A stretch of 64,000 nucleotides of DNA from Glandiceps talaboti (taxonomy: Eukaryota > Hemichordata > Enteropneusta > Spengelidae): positions 23,446,064 to 23,510,063 of the forward strand of contig NC_135558.1 in NCBI RefSeq assembly GCF_964340395.1, in the 5' to 3' direction. This document shows positions 11,206 to 21,868 of this stretch, in pieces; the first letter of the stretch is position 1; every line of letters begins with the position of its first letter. The notes beneath the pieces are model-generated. The model was given only the letters and a program-made list of their open reading frames with translations. It had not been told where the DNA came from and searched no databases. Made by a program: the position numbers and the translations under genes.

Positions 11206-11780
11206 TATGAATGAATGAATGAGTGACTGTTGTTCTTATAACCCCCTCTCCAACCTACACATTTCAAATACTACCCGTATTTTCATCATCATCGCCATCA
11301 ACTACCTCAGGCCTCGGTCCTTTTTTGCCATCACTACGCATGACCACATATTACATATACACAAACGGTTCATCTTTTTTCTTTTTCTTCTCATTTTGGG
11401 TTGTCCTCAGGTTAGGTTAGGTCAGAGGGTCGGTAGTTTGGATTATTTTCACTTGCCTGGCTATGGACTTTCTCTCATACTTAACATCCACAGACACAAA
11501 TTTCGCACTTCCACCACTGTCACCAATTTCACCACGTCTCCGTTTGCATTCATCATCTTCACTGCGTCTTCATCTGCATTCGCCATCCTTCCCGCGTCTC
11601 CACCTGCATTCGTCATGTTCGCCCTGTGTCATATTCAAGTTATTTTTACACCAACACCAACACAAACTATAGGTTTTCATGTTTGAGAGTTATAATGGCA
11701 CCATACCCTCATAACTCCTCACTATTGGCTGTCAAGCATTGTGAGTGTGTGTATTAAACTTGCCCCCCCCCAAAAAAAAA

Positions 11781-11819
<39 letters not shown>

Positions 11820-12375
11820 AAGTAATAAATAAAAATAAAGGAAAAACTGTGGCCTATTGTATATAAAAGGGTATGTATGGCAACTCAAAGGAAGCGACAA
11901 AGAATTGCTTGGCAGCAATGATACCCCTAGCATTGACTAGATAATATGGACGTTAGATTCAATATTTCATGCGCCACATTTCAACAGAGCTCAGTGAAGT
12001 TCTGCCAACCCTGTACATCATATCATTGGGATTAGGAATGGACAATAAAAATATCAAGGATCTAACGTTCAGGGGACTTTTTTGCCCGACTTGCCATATC
12101 ATAACGGTACTCGGTATATACCAGTTAATCTAGATGAATGAAATAAATGAAATAAAATATACCATAAGTTCTATAAATAGTCTATACATATAATGACCAA
12201 CTGAAAGTACTATCGTCTGGCTTTTGTGGCTGTCATTCAAGGCAATTTCTATTACATCTACAAGATATCAAGTGTACATCACCTACATCTGACGGCTTAG
12301 AGTGTTAAGTGTCTTCTCTAGGGTACTTACTTTTTATTATTCGTCTACATTTGATCATGATGTGTGATGATGATG
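11206..12375. repeat. Diverged segmental duplication, copy B (partner at 8800-9998)
   Basis: Colinear with copy A over about 1.2 kb, as described there. A (TAAA)n tract is inserted at 11779-11840 after a poly-C/poly-A run that copy A also has (near 9470). The open frames at 11219-11686 follow pyrimidine-rich sequence and have no domain. Confidence 0.75.
11779..11840. repeat. (TAAA)n microsatellite
   Basis: Roughly fifteen AAAT/TAAA units, with the final units interrupted. Confidence 0.9.
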
Positions 12376-12491
12376 AACGTAAGTGTAGTCTGTAAGGTAC
12401 GCCGTGATGGGGCGACCTCACACTTCAGCCAACCCCTCCCACGCCGGTGCGGGCGGAACGTCAGGACGTATCTTACAGTCTAACGTAAGTG
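12376..12491. mobile_element. 96-bp MITE with a perfect 10-bp target-site duplication
   Basis: AACGTAAGTG occurs at 12376-12385 and again at 12482-12491, flanking a 96-bp block. The block starts TAGTCTGTAAGGTACG and ends CGTATCTTACAGTCT, imperfect terminal inverted repeats of about 20 bp. The interior is GC-rich (CCCACGCCGGTGCGGGCGG), unlike its surroundings. Mutator-like (MULE) elements usually make 9-10-bp duplications, so that superfamily fits, but no transposase is present to confirm it. Confidence 0.8.
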
Positions 12492-12884
12492 ACACACAAA
12501 ATTAATTATGTATGCGTAAGAGCAAATGACACACATCTTATGGCAAATGACTAGCGTATGGAAATAAATGACACACATAAGGCAAGTAATGCACGTATGA
12601 CCACAGGGGCGTGTAATATTTCTTAGATTGTTGTTTTCCTGGTCTACAGACTAGATATAACAACCTTTTGACTATATATTCCTACCTGTAAGTAAGGAAA
12701 AAACATTTCCGCTACTTTAGAGATTGACACATTTGTAGCAGCAGGATTCGTACGATATTTTCCTAAGAAAACGGCGATCCAGGGCGGCAATCTAAGCAAT
12801 AATACGTGCCCTGTGCTCGTGACTATAAATGACGCACACACAAGGCGAATGATGCACACATGACAATAAATCTAAATGACACAC
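12492..12884. repeat. Degenerate repeats of AAATGACACACAT type; no gene
   Basis: Variants of AAATGACACACAT and GCAAATGAC recur near 12490, 12525, 12567, 12830 and 12870. They appear to be an older form of the GACTACATGAGAT array that follows. The minus-strand 71-codon ORF here has no support. Confidence 0.45.
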
Positions 12885-13135
12885 ATGACTACATGAGATG
12901 ACTACATGCGATATGACTACATGAGGTGACTACATGCGATGTGACTACATGAGATGACTACATGCGATGTGACTACATGAGATGACTACATGCGATATGA
13001 CTACATGAGATGACTACATGCGATATGACTACATGAGATGACTACATACGATATGACTACATGAGGTGACTACATGCGATGTGACTACATGAGATGACTA
13101 CATGCGATATGACTACATTAGATGACTACATGCAA
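12885..13135. repeat. Left-arm minisatellite, ~28-bp units
   Basis: Alternating GACTACATGAGAT and GACTACATGCGATAT/GT half-units, about nine pairs. Its reverse complement forms the outer right arm at about 15430-15630. Confidence 0.9.
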
Positions 13136-13597
13136 TACTGCGATGCGAGATGATGACATGATATGCGGCGATTTTGTAATGACGTTATGCCATTCGTAGA
13201 TTATTCAATATGCATAAGGGGTAGACCATTCGATATCCTGGGGGGCTTGGAAGATTGGTGGAGAGTCATTATTTTTTTTCCCCCACCTGCTTGCCTGAGA
13301 ATTATTTTTTTCTCCTTTTCCTATGCTGGCAACTTTTTTTTTCTTTGCTTCTTTGAGATATCCGGATTTGTTTTACGTCAATGTTGAACACCTACATTTG
13401 TTGCCACAATTTTCTGTTTGGTTTTGGCACACGGTAATAGAGAGAGTAAAAAGATGCTGTTCTATCACACACATATTATATTTAAAAAACTACATATTTC
13501 ATACATGTTTGATTTTCAATTAAATAAGCATGCCATGGTATGGTGACACACTGAAAATACAAATCGGAAACTTGATTGGTGAGCTCAAACATTCAGA

Positions 13598-15037
13598 TAG
13601 ACCGGTCAGTTTCTCCAGATTGGTGGATGGGGGGGGGGGGGTGTCAGTGTTTTTTTTTCCATTGGGCCGACAAAAAGTCACTGACCCCCCCCCCCCCCGA
13701 ATAAAGTTTCATAGCATCTGACAGTAAGTTGTAGAGGGAAGAGCTTTGAGACTGGGATATGTCCACCTCTTGTGCGAGTGTCTGTGAATGGGGGGGGGGG
13801 GGTTCTAGCCGGTCTCCCCCTAGAAAACGGCCTGGATGATTTTTACTTCTAAAGGCAATGTTTAGGCTATTCACAGACACTTTCAGACAATAATTTACAA
13901 ATTTTACAAGACAGCTCTAACATGTAAAAAGCAACTCTGTGAGGTTGAAACATTTTTGAAATAAAGTTTCATAGCATCTTGACAGTAAGAGTTGGAGGAA
14001 AGAACTTTGATTTGAGACTGGAACATGTCTACCTCTTACGGGGGGTTCTCGGGGGTCCCCCTAGAAGCCCTCGAGGTTTTTTACTTCTCAAGCAATGTTT
14101 AGGCTATTCACAGACACTTTCAGACAATAATTTGCAAGCTTTACAAGACAGCTCTAACATGTAAAAAGCAACTACACATGGTTGAAACATTTTTGAAATA
14201 AAATTTCATAGCATCTTGACAGTAAGAGGTGGAGGGAAGAACTTTGATTTGAGGCTTGGACATGTCTACCTCTTATGGGGGGGGGGGTCCTAGGGGATCT
14301 CCCCTAGAAGCTTTTTAAGTTTTTTTTTACCAATTTTGGTGAATCTTATTGTTGGTTTAACGAATGAGTGGCCTCTGGGGTGATGGAGTCCAAGGCCCCC
14401 CCCCCCCGCCAGATCTGCAGTTTTTTGTTTCTATTTAGGCGATTTTTAGGTTATTCATAGCCTCTGAGATATATATTGCCAAACATCGAAAAGCTAAAGT
14501 AAATATAACTTTTTACATAAGTTTTCCATGTTATAAAAGTGGGCCTGTAACATTGGTATAGGGTCATTGATATTGCATTTATAGTAAAGTTACTGATGTG
14601 TTACAGCACTTTAGGAGGTCATACCTAGTGTACAATATAAACTTGAATTTGAGTTGTGGTGTCGATACATGTAGTGTCTGAAATAGGAAGTATAGCATCC
14701 CTTTTGACAAATTCATACTGAAGAGACTAGAACAATTTAGATTAAGTTCTTTTATAAACTATCCAATAGTATGAAGGTTACCATTACAAAACCTTCAAGT
14801 TCACTTTTACCCCAAAGTGTAAGATAAGTGAAGCACTGATTGTGAAACAGCCAAACACTTACATGGCATGTTCTGTAACTAGTGTTGTAGCTAGGTAATA
14901 CATGTATTATATGTATATTTTTTATGTATAGTTATGTTTGAACCCTTACATGAAGTAATATTTAAACCATTTATGAAAGAAACAGAGACATGAACAAATA
15001 TTATATGTACCACAGGCTAACGAAACTGACTGGTCCC
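13598..15037 (+). mobile_element. PIF/Harbinger-like non-autonomous element, diverged copy
   Basis: The left end GACCGGTCAGTTTCTCCAG and right end GAAACTGACTGGTCCC match the intact copies at 17090 and 44439. The interior shares their ~240-bp subrepeats: CATAGCATCTTGACAGTAAG at about 13710, 13970 and 14208. It also shares the block with AGTGGCCTCTGGGGTGATGG near 14370. Compared with the intact copies it lacks the poly-C tract near the right end. No clear TTA duplication remains. It lies in the loop of the foldback-like inverted repeat and so inserted there after that element, or was carried with it. Confidence 0.75.
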
Positions 15038-15424
15038 TGACATGTGTTTGAAACTGTTTGTCATGATTTGACAAGTGTCCTGGTTGGAGAGGTACGAGCA
15101 ATTTGAACAGTATACTCGAACCTGTGCATCATTTCCCTGCCAAGACATTTTTTTTCTAGCAGCAGTGGTCCATCTTTTTTTTCCATAACCCTCTCATATC
15201 CGGATTTTTTTTTCAAGCAAATCCATTTGGCATCTTTTTCCCCCAAAAATCTTCCAAGCCCTCCCCCCCAGGATATCAAATGGTCCAACTCTTACCACGT
15301 GCAACATGCTGAGGAGTACTCCCTAGCCTGTTTCATATTAATACTCGTATTATGCGTATTGAATAATCTACGAATGGCATAACGTCATTACAAAATCGCC
15401 GCATATCATGTCATCATCGCAGTA

Positions 15425-15740
15425 TTGCATATAGTCATCTCATGTAGTCATGTCGCATGTAGTCATCTCATGTAGTCATATCGCATGTAGTCATCTCATG
15501 TAGTCACATCGCATGTAATCATCTCATGTAGTCATATCGCATGTAGTCATCTCATGTAGTCACATCGCATGTAGTCATATCGCATGTAGTCACCTCATGT
15601 AGTCATATCGCATATAGTCATCTCATATAGTCATATCGCATATAGTCATTGCAGTATTGCATATAGTCATTGTAGTATTGCATATAGTCATTGCAGTATT
15701 GCATATAGTCATTGCAGTATTGCATATAGTCATTGCAGTA
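15425..15740. repeat. Right-arm minisatellites (28-bp and 21-bp units)
   Basis: First come complementary copies of the left-arm unit (ATCGCATGTAGTCATCTCATG), then about five copies of a 21-bp unit CATATAGTCATTGCAGTATTG. The 21-bp unit is present in the left arm only as one remnant near 13130. Confidence 0.9.
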
Positions 15741-17086
15741 TTGTATTTTCGAATATTGGCAGGCATTCTACGCCATACATGTTGTAATTTAAAATTTGAT
15801 TGTACGTAAGCTTATAGATAATTTTTGAATTTGGCACTAAAAAGTCAAATTCGATCGAGAAAATCATATTTGATGTCCATCTAGCCTTGGTTCAATATTA
15901 AAGTCACTCTATTGTAAATTATCATTAAAATTGTATTCATAATGGTAAAAAGCTAATTATATTATACCCGTATATTGATGGCGCAAATCGAGAGATCGGA
16001 TTGGTCTAGATATTGAACTAGCATGTCTAAAATGAGCGATAATGCATGGTTGGCACGCGTCCAAATTTTGATGTTCATTGTTGTTCGTCTACTCAAGCAT
16101 TGTAGTCGGCCGCCAGGATAGTGAACTCTGCGAATTGTCGGAGGAGGATTTTCTCAATGAGACAATATTTTATGGGAAATTACGACGGAAAGTTCGAAAG
16201 CAGCCAAGTTATCGCATATTTGTACAAATCATCGCCCACTAAGGGAGCGATCAGTTTGTACGGCCGGGAGGGGGTGGTAAATGGGGTGGGGGTAGCACCT
16301 CAATTTGGGACTCAAAGAAGGGGGAGGAGTCGTCATTTTTACAAAGTGAATAAAGGGGGGGGGGTCACCTTATTTTCAACAACTGAACGAAATCATGAAC
16401 CACCCTGCAGCATTTAAATTTCCATACATCAAATGTATGTGCATACAATAAACCATAAACAATGGCTATAAATATACATTCAAATATAACATGAACTCTT
16501 TGTCTCTAGATACATCCCAAGCATATTACATTGAGTCATAACATTGCACCTTTTAAGCAACAGTTTTGTTAGAAATGACGTCTCAATATTGCAGGCCATT
16601 AGTTGCATTGTGTCGTCATGTGGTATAAAAACTTGCATGTCTAGCTGTACATGTAACACATAAGAAATGAAATACCTTGAAATTTACTGGATGGACTGAG
16701 TCTTCCATTGACCTGAACATGTTGCAAGAATTACACATAAACATAACCAATAGAGACACACTTTCAAATATTTTAATGAATTTGTATCTGTAAATCGTAA
16801 CTGACCTCTACTGTGCAAGTTTTCCCCAAATTTTCTCACTTTCTACTTGATCGTTTTATATTATTATTTGTGTCAATATGACTTGAAATGATTTAAACTT
16901 TTGAAACCCTAAAATTAGTGATACTTTTATGATATATCTAAGTTGTGTTTTACTTCTGAATGGTGCTCTAAATGGCCTCCAAAGGGTGTTCTTTTTTCAT
17001 AAAGCTCTTACCATGGGAGGGGCGTTACCCCCCTCCCCACGCCTGTATAGCAGGTGGGGCCTGACTTGAAATGATTGATGATCTTG
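15741..17086. other. No gene seen; G-rich TE-like tract at 16240-16400
   Basis: Mostly unique AT-rich sequence. The stretch 16240-16400 (AGGGAGCGATCAGTTTGTACGG then G runs) resembles the end of the G/C-run transposon families of this window, but no second end was found. Near 16973 CTAAATGGCCTCC matches short dispersed copies near 27168 and 36770. Confidence 0.4.
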
Positions 17087-17089
17087 TTA

Positions 17090-18906
17090 GGGACCGGTCA
17101 GTTTCTCCAGCCTGGGGGGGCGGGGGGGGGGGGTTGCGGTGGATTCTTAAATCGGGCCGACAAAAAGTCACTGACCCCCCCCCCCCCCCTATCTGTAAAA
17201 CCCAAAACAGGCTGACCCCCTCTATCACTTAATTCTAAAACATGATGACCCCCCCCCCCCCATATATGATATTCGCATGAGTGACAGGTATTTTTTGATC
17301 GTGACTCAGTGTGGACTGCTTGACTGTCTTGCATCTACTTTATAAGATCCCGGGTTAGCACTATCATAATTATAATTATTGACTACACAGGGTAAATATA
17401 TTTGAAAATGAGTTTAATAGCATCTTGACAGTGAAAGGTAGGGGGAAAGCTTGAGAAGGGAATATGTACAGCTGTCATGGGGGTCCTAGGGGGTCTACCC
17501 CTAGAAGCCCAGGAGGTTTTTAACTCTGAAAAGTCAATTTTGAGACTATTCAGACATTTTTAGAAAATCATTTCCAAGCTTTACAAGACAGCACCAACAT
17601 GTAAAAAACAACTACATAGGGTTGAAATACTTTTGAAATATACTTTGATAGCATCTTGACAGTAAGAGGGGAAGAGCTTGAGACTGGGATATGTCCACCT
17701 CATGCGGGGGGTCTGAGGGGGTCTCCCTCTAGAAGCCCTGAAGGATTTTTACTCTTATAGCCAATATTTACGCTATTTAGACCCTTCAAGCAATAACTTA
17801 ATCCATGCTTTACAAGACAGCAAGTATCAGAAACTATTCTTTATAACTTACACTAAGGGTTGAAATATGTTCTTAAAAAGTTAAATGGCATCATTATATA
17901 CATGTAGTAAAGGTCAGCACATCTAATGGTAGTATCATTGGTATGGGAGATTTGGAGATTAAGGCAATTTTAGACTATCTTGGCAAACATTTCACATCTT
18001 GAAAAGACAATATCATCTCAAATTAGAATAGGGTGAAAATATTTAAGAAAAGTTTAATACCATTATGACAGTAAAAAGGTTGTTGGTGCATCTGATTGTT
18101 GAATGCATGAGTGACCTCTGGGGGTGAAGAAGTCCTTGGGGTTTTCCCCCTGGCAGATATGGAGTTTTTTGCTTGAGATACTAAGGCAATGTTTAGGTTA
18201 TTCATAACCTTTGAGGTAATATTTCCAAGCTTCGAAAAGCTAACCTAAATGTACGTTTTAAATGAGTTTCCTATATCACATAAAATAGACATGTAACATA
18301 GTTAGTATAGGGGCATTAATATATGTATAATAAAGTCACCGGTATGTTAGAGAACTTTAGGTGGTCATACCTAGTGTGTAATAGAAACTGGAATCTGATG
18401 AGATGTGGTGATTTGTAGTGTCAATAACATGACGAGTAGAACAATTTAGATTAACTTCATTTATAAACTATCTATGAAAATTGCCATTACGAAACCTTCA
18501 AGTCACAAGTTCACTTTTGCCCCAAACTGCAATATAAGTGAAGCATTGATTGTGAAACAGCCAAGCATTTACATGACATGTTCAGTAACTAGTGTGGTAG
18601 CTAGGTAATACATGTATATGTATATGTATAGTTATGTTTGAACTAATAAGTAATATTAAAGAATTCATGTAAGAAACAGGGACAAGAACAAATATTGACA
18701 TGTACCACATTTCAGACAAGGCTATATGCCTTTGTAGAAAGGGTTTTTTTCTTCCATCACAATTTAAAACACAATGACCCCCCCCCATCCACAATTTTCA
18801 AAACAGCATGACCCCCCTATTGCCAATTTCAAAAACAGGGTGACATCCCCCCCCCCTACCAATCCACCGGGACCCCCCCCCCAGGCCGAAGAAACTGACC
18901 GGTCCC
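17090..18906 (+). mobile_element. PIF/Harbinger-like non-autonomous element, complete (1817 bp), TTA target duplication
   Basis: TTA at 17087-17089 and 18907-18909 flanks terminal inverted repeats of about 30 bp starting GGGACCGGTCAGTTTCT and running into G/C homopolymers. A 3-bp TTA/TAA duplication is the mark of PIF/Harbinger. The interior has no transposase ORF. It contains degenerate ~240-bp tandem subrepeats (ATAGCATCTTGACAGT at about 17426 and 17650, with decayed versions at 17885 and 18058). A nearly identical copy lies inverted at 44439-46213. Open frames inside are artefacts of the poly-C runs. Confidence 0.85.
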
Positions 18907-18909
18907 TTA

Positions 18910-19157
18910 CTATATTTTTTCAAAATGAACAATTATTTCCTAAATGTACCACATACCATTTATGAAATTAAAACAGCAAGTGGAATGTATTTGGCGTAGT
19001 TGCTAGCCATGAATGATGGATTATGGCAGACAAGAAAATGTACCACTAAATTACTCTATGTGCCTACATGTATCAGCAGTTTCTAAAGTTTTGTGTATAC
19101 TTATATACATCAGTCTCATACTCTTGAGTGATTATATATATTTTCTTTTTCTTTCAG
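18910..19157. other. Presumed intron sequence
   Basis: AT-rich spacer ending in the pyrimidine tract TTTTCTTTTTCTTTCAG that precedes the exon at 19158. Confidence 0.4.
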
Positions 19158-19288
19158 TGTACCTTGCTGCAAAAGCTAAAGATAAGAACTTGGACGTGAT
19201 GCCAAATAAAACTTTCAATGAAAAAATCACAGCAAAGGTCGGTAATTCAAAACAGTACCGAAATGCATTAATTGAAAAAAAAAAGTAA
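19158..19288 (+). CDS. Candidate exon of an unrecognised Lys-rich protein
   Basis: An excellent acceptor (long pyrimidine tract then CAG) opens onto TG TAC CTT. With the A left by the 8786 donor this makes a Met codon, and the frame continues YLAAKAKDKNLDVM and PNKTFNEKITAK, then on to a TAA at 19286. Two endings are possible. It may be the terminal exon ending at TAA, though I see no AATAAA close by. Or it may splice at AAG|GTCGGT (after 19238 or so), a weak donor, in phase 0; that would suit the phase-0 exon candidates at 42566 and 60931. The peptide is highly charged and has no motif I recognise. Confidence 0.5.
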
Positions 19289-19639
19289 ATATAAAGGGGA
19301 AAAAACCTTCTAACGTATTGATGAGATTGTCCATGAAGACATATGAAACTTTTAATGAGTTTCAGTGCCTAATTTTGAAATACTGATCTGTGTTCAATAT
19401 TGATAATAAGTGACATTTTTGTAACATTCATTATTTTGAGAAAATGTTTCAATCTCTTCTTTTGACTGATTGAACTACTGCAAAATATTGATGTCCAGTT
19501 ACATTATTTGTAACTTTTGATTGTCTAATATTGAACTATTTCAATTGTTGTTATTTTAAAAAAAATGATTTGAAAAATAATTATTATTTTGTTAAAAGCA
19601 TTGACTTTGTTTAGTGAATATATGCTACTTCAGATTTCC
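19289..19639. other. No gene seen
   Basis: AT-rich sequence after the 19158 exon; either 3' UTR or intron. Confidence 0.35.
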
Positions 19640-21005
19640 TTATGCTGCCTCTCCTGACATTTATAGCTTGTCAAAGAACGACGATTCTGATTTTGAATGG
19701 TCCTATTTGGAGCTTCGAAGACTCGGTCTAGCGCCCACTCTGGCGAAGAGTAGGAGTTGCCGTGTCCATTCCGTGTCTCTTTAGAAACACGCTTCCAACC
19801 GGACCGCGTCGAACAGGACGTCTACTTTTTCCCCGTCACGTTGCCAAAAGGGCAAAACATCGAGTTTCACAGCCACAAACCTGACAGTAATAGCCACAAT
19901 ACCTTTCAAGTATGTACCAAGGTGGTGGTGGCGGTGAGCATAACGCTTACAACAGCATATAGTGAACTGCAAAGTACTTTTAGACATTTTTACGAGTTCT
20001 TGTTTATAGTTCTAGTTTACATTCGTTATTGAGTTAGTGTTATAACATATTATACAGTCCTCAGAGTTGACATTAGCCTTTCGGCACAACACTATTATCA
20101 GATATCTGTGTTGCACCAATCTCATTTTTTTCGAAATGAAATAAGTGTAGTATTTATATCACTTAATATTGTTCCGTTTACAATGGTATATGTTTTGTAT
20201 GGCTACTCAAACATGCCAGCTTACCTTGAAGATTATTACTTGGGTGATAACCTTATGCCCGGTTGATAAACTACCAACACAGTGGGATAGATTAATAAAG
20301 GAACGTGGCTTGGTAATAGGGGGCATTCATAGTAACTGTGATAAAGCAAATAAGCTAGTAAGTGAATGTGGAAGTCGCACTATTTTGAGGAAATTTGATT
20401 CACGTTTGGAGAAGAATTTGGGTGATCTGAAAGGACTCACTGACAAATTGCTTAACCTTGCTGAAAAATTTCTCACCTACCTTTATTTTGGAAAATCGTT
20501 CCCTGGTAATGAACTAAACCTCGATTACAGTAATCTTTGTCAGTATTTTAATATTCAAAGTCTTCAATCTCGTAGGAAATTGCTATGGATGCAGTCTTTT
20601 TATATAAATGCTTAAATTGTTCTTTTAACTCAATGTATATTGTTGCCAATGTTCCGTTTCATGTGCCATCCAGGAATATCCGTTGCCACTACACATTTAA
20701 AATGGCACGTTTTAATTCTACTCAAAGGAAAAACTCGTTTTTACCCTGGATCTTCAATTTTATCAATACCTTGCAAAACACTGACATATTTTCCAGTCTC
20801 AGTACTTTTAGAAAAAATGTCCTAAATGAAATAGTTGATGTGTGAATTTAATGCAATTTCGGTAATTTTATCTTCTTGTAATTTATTTTATTTCTATTTT
20901 TACTAGTTTTGTAAATATTGTATGCATTTTAGTCTTTCCAATTTCAGAGTGTCTGTAAATGGGGTAATCCTGTAAACATCTCATATAAATAAAAAAGATA
21001 AAATA
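19640..21005 (+). mobile_element. Truncated LINE: C-terminal RT tail and 3' end, possible 5' remnant
   Basis: The segment 20515-20845 reads, with one frameshift near 20610, as LCQYFNIQSLQSRRKLLW, then VPSRNIRCHYTFKMARFN, then SFLPWIFNFINTL and FRKNVLNEIVDV followed by a stop. That is the usual C-terminal tail of CR1/L2/Jockey-like polyproteins (SL..RR...L, a run of basic residues, SF.P...N.LP-like, F+..L). It is followed by TCTGTAAATGGGG and an A-rich tail near 20985-21005, which marks a LINE 3' end. The GC-richer part at 19640-19990 (LELRRLGLAPTLAKSR) could be the 5' leader of the same element or something else. The RT core is absent. Confidence 0.6.
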
Positions 21006-21010
21006 AAAAT

Positions 21011-21868
21011 AGATTACATTACCTGATCCATATATCATTAGCTACAGCAAGTCTACACATGTGATTATATTACCTGATCTATATATCATTAGCTATAGCA
21101 AGTCTACACATGTGATTACATTACCTGATCTATATACCATCAGCTGTAGCAAGTCTACACATGTGATTACATTACCTGATCCATATATCATTAGCTATAG
21201 CAAGTCTACACGTGGGATTACATTACCTGATCTATATCATCAACTATAGCAAGTCTACACATGTGATTACATTACCTGATCCATATACCATCAGCTGTAG
21301 CAAGTCTACACATGTGATTACATTACCTGATCTATATCATCAACTATAGCAAGTCTACACATGTGATTACATTACCTGATCCATATATCATCAGCTGTAG
21401 CAAGTCTACACATGTGATTACATTACCTGATCCATATATCATCAACTATAGCAAGTCTACACATGTGATTACATTACCTGATCCATATATCATCAGCTGT
21501 AGCAAGTCTACACATGTGATTACATTACCTGATCTATATATCATTAGCTATAGCAAGTCTACACGTGATTACATTACCTGATCCATATATCATTAGCTAT
21601 AGCAAGTCTACACGTGTGATTACATTACCTGATCTATATCATCAGCTGTAGCAAGTCTACACATGTGATTACATTACCTGATCCATATATCATTAGCTAT
21701 AGCAAGTCTACACATGTGATTACATTACCTGATCCATATACCATCAGCTGTAGCAAGTCTACACATGTGATTACATTACCTGATCCAAATACCATCAGCT
21801 GTAGCAAGTCTACACATGTGATTACATTATCTGATCCATATACCATCAGCTGTAGCAAGTCTACACCT
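21011..21868. repeat. 51-bp minisatellite, about 17 copies
   Basis: The unit reads TCTACACATGTGATTACATT then ACCTGATCCATATATCATTA and GCTATAGCAAG. Some copies lose 2-3 bases (GATCTATATCATC), and two or three positions vary as CTATAG/CTGTAG. Because 51 is a multiple of three the array stays open in one frame (ITLPDPYIISYSKSTHV), but there is no start, splice or tail support for a protein. Confidence 0.95.

Larger units (their letters stand above)
12885..15740. mobile_element. Foldback-like element: arms carry minisatellites; a Harbinger-like copy sits in the loop
   Basis: Left arm about 12885-13263, right arm about 15250-15740. Each arm has an outer minisatellite (GACTACATGAGAT and ATGACTACATGCGAT on the left, the complement on the right), then about 70 nearly identical bases including GCGGCGATTTTGTAATGACG, then GACCATT(C/T)GATATCCTGGGG. 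The right arm has about 56 extra bases before that last block. The right outer end has an added array of CATATAGTCATTGCAGTATTG units. Long inverted repeats built from short tandem repeats resemble Foldback-type elements. No transposase ORF is visible. The same inner end motif recurs at 33.7 and 38.9 kb. Confidence 0.8.

Noticed and set aside
13530-13880. Short ORFs with Pro or Gly runs at 13530, 13644, 17025, 17098, 18774 and 46099
   Set aside because: They cross poly-G and poly-C runs inside Harbinger-like elements and match nothing on the element copies in a conserved way.
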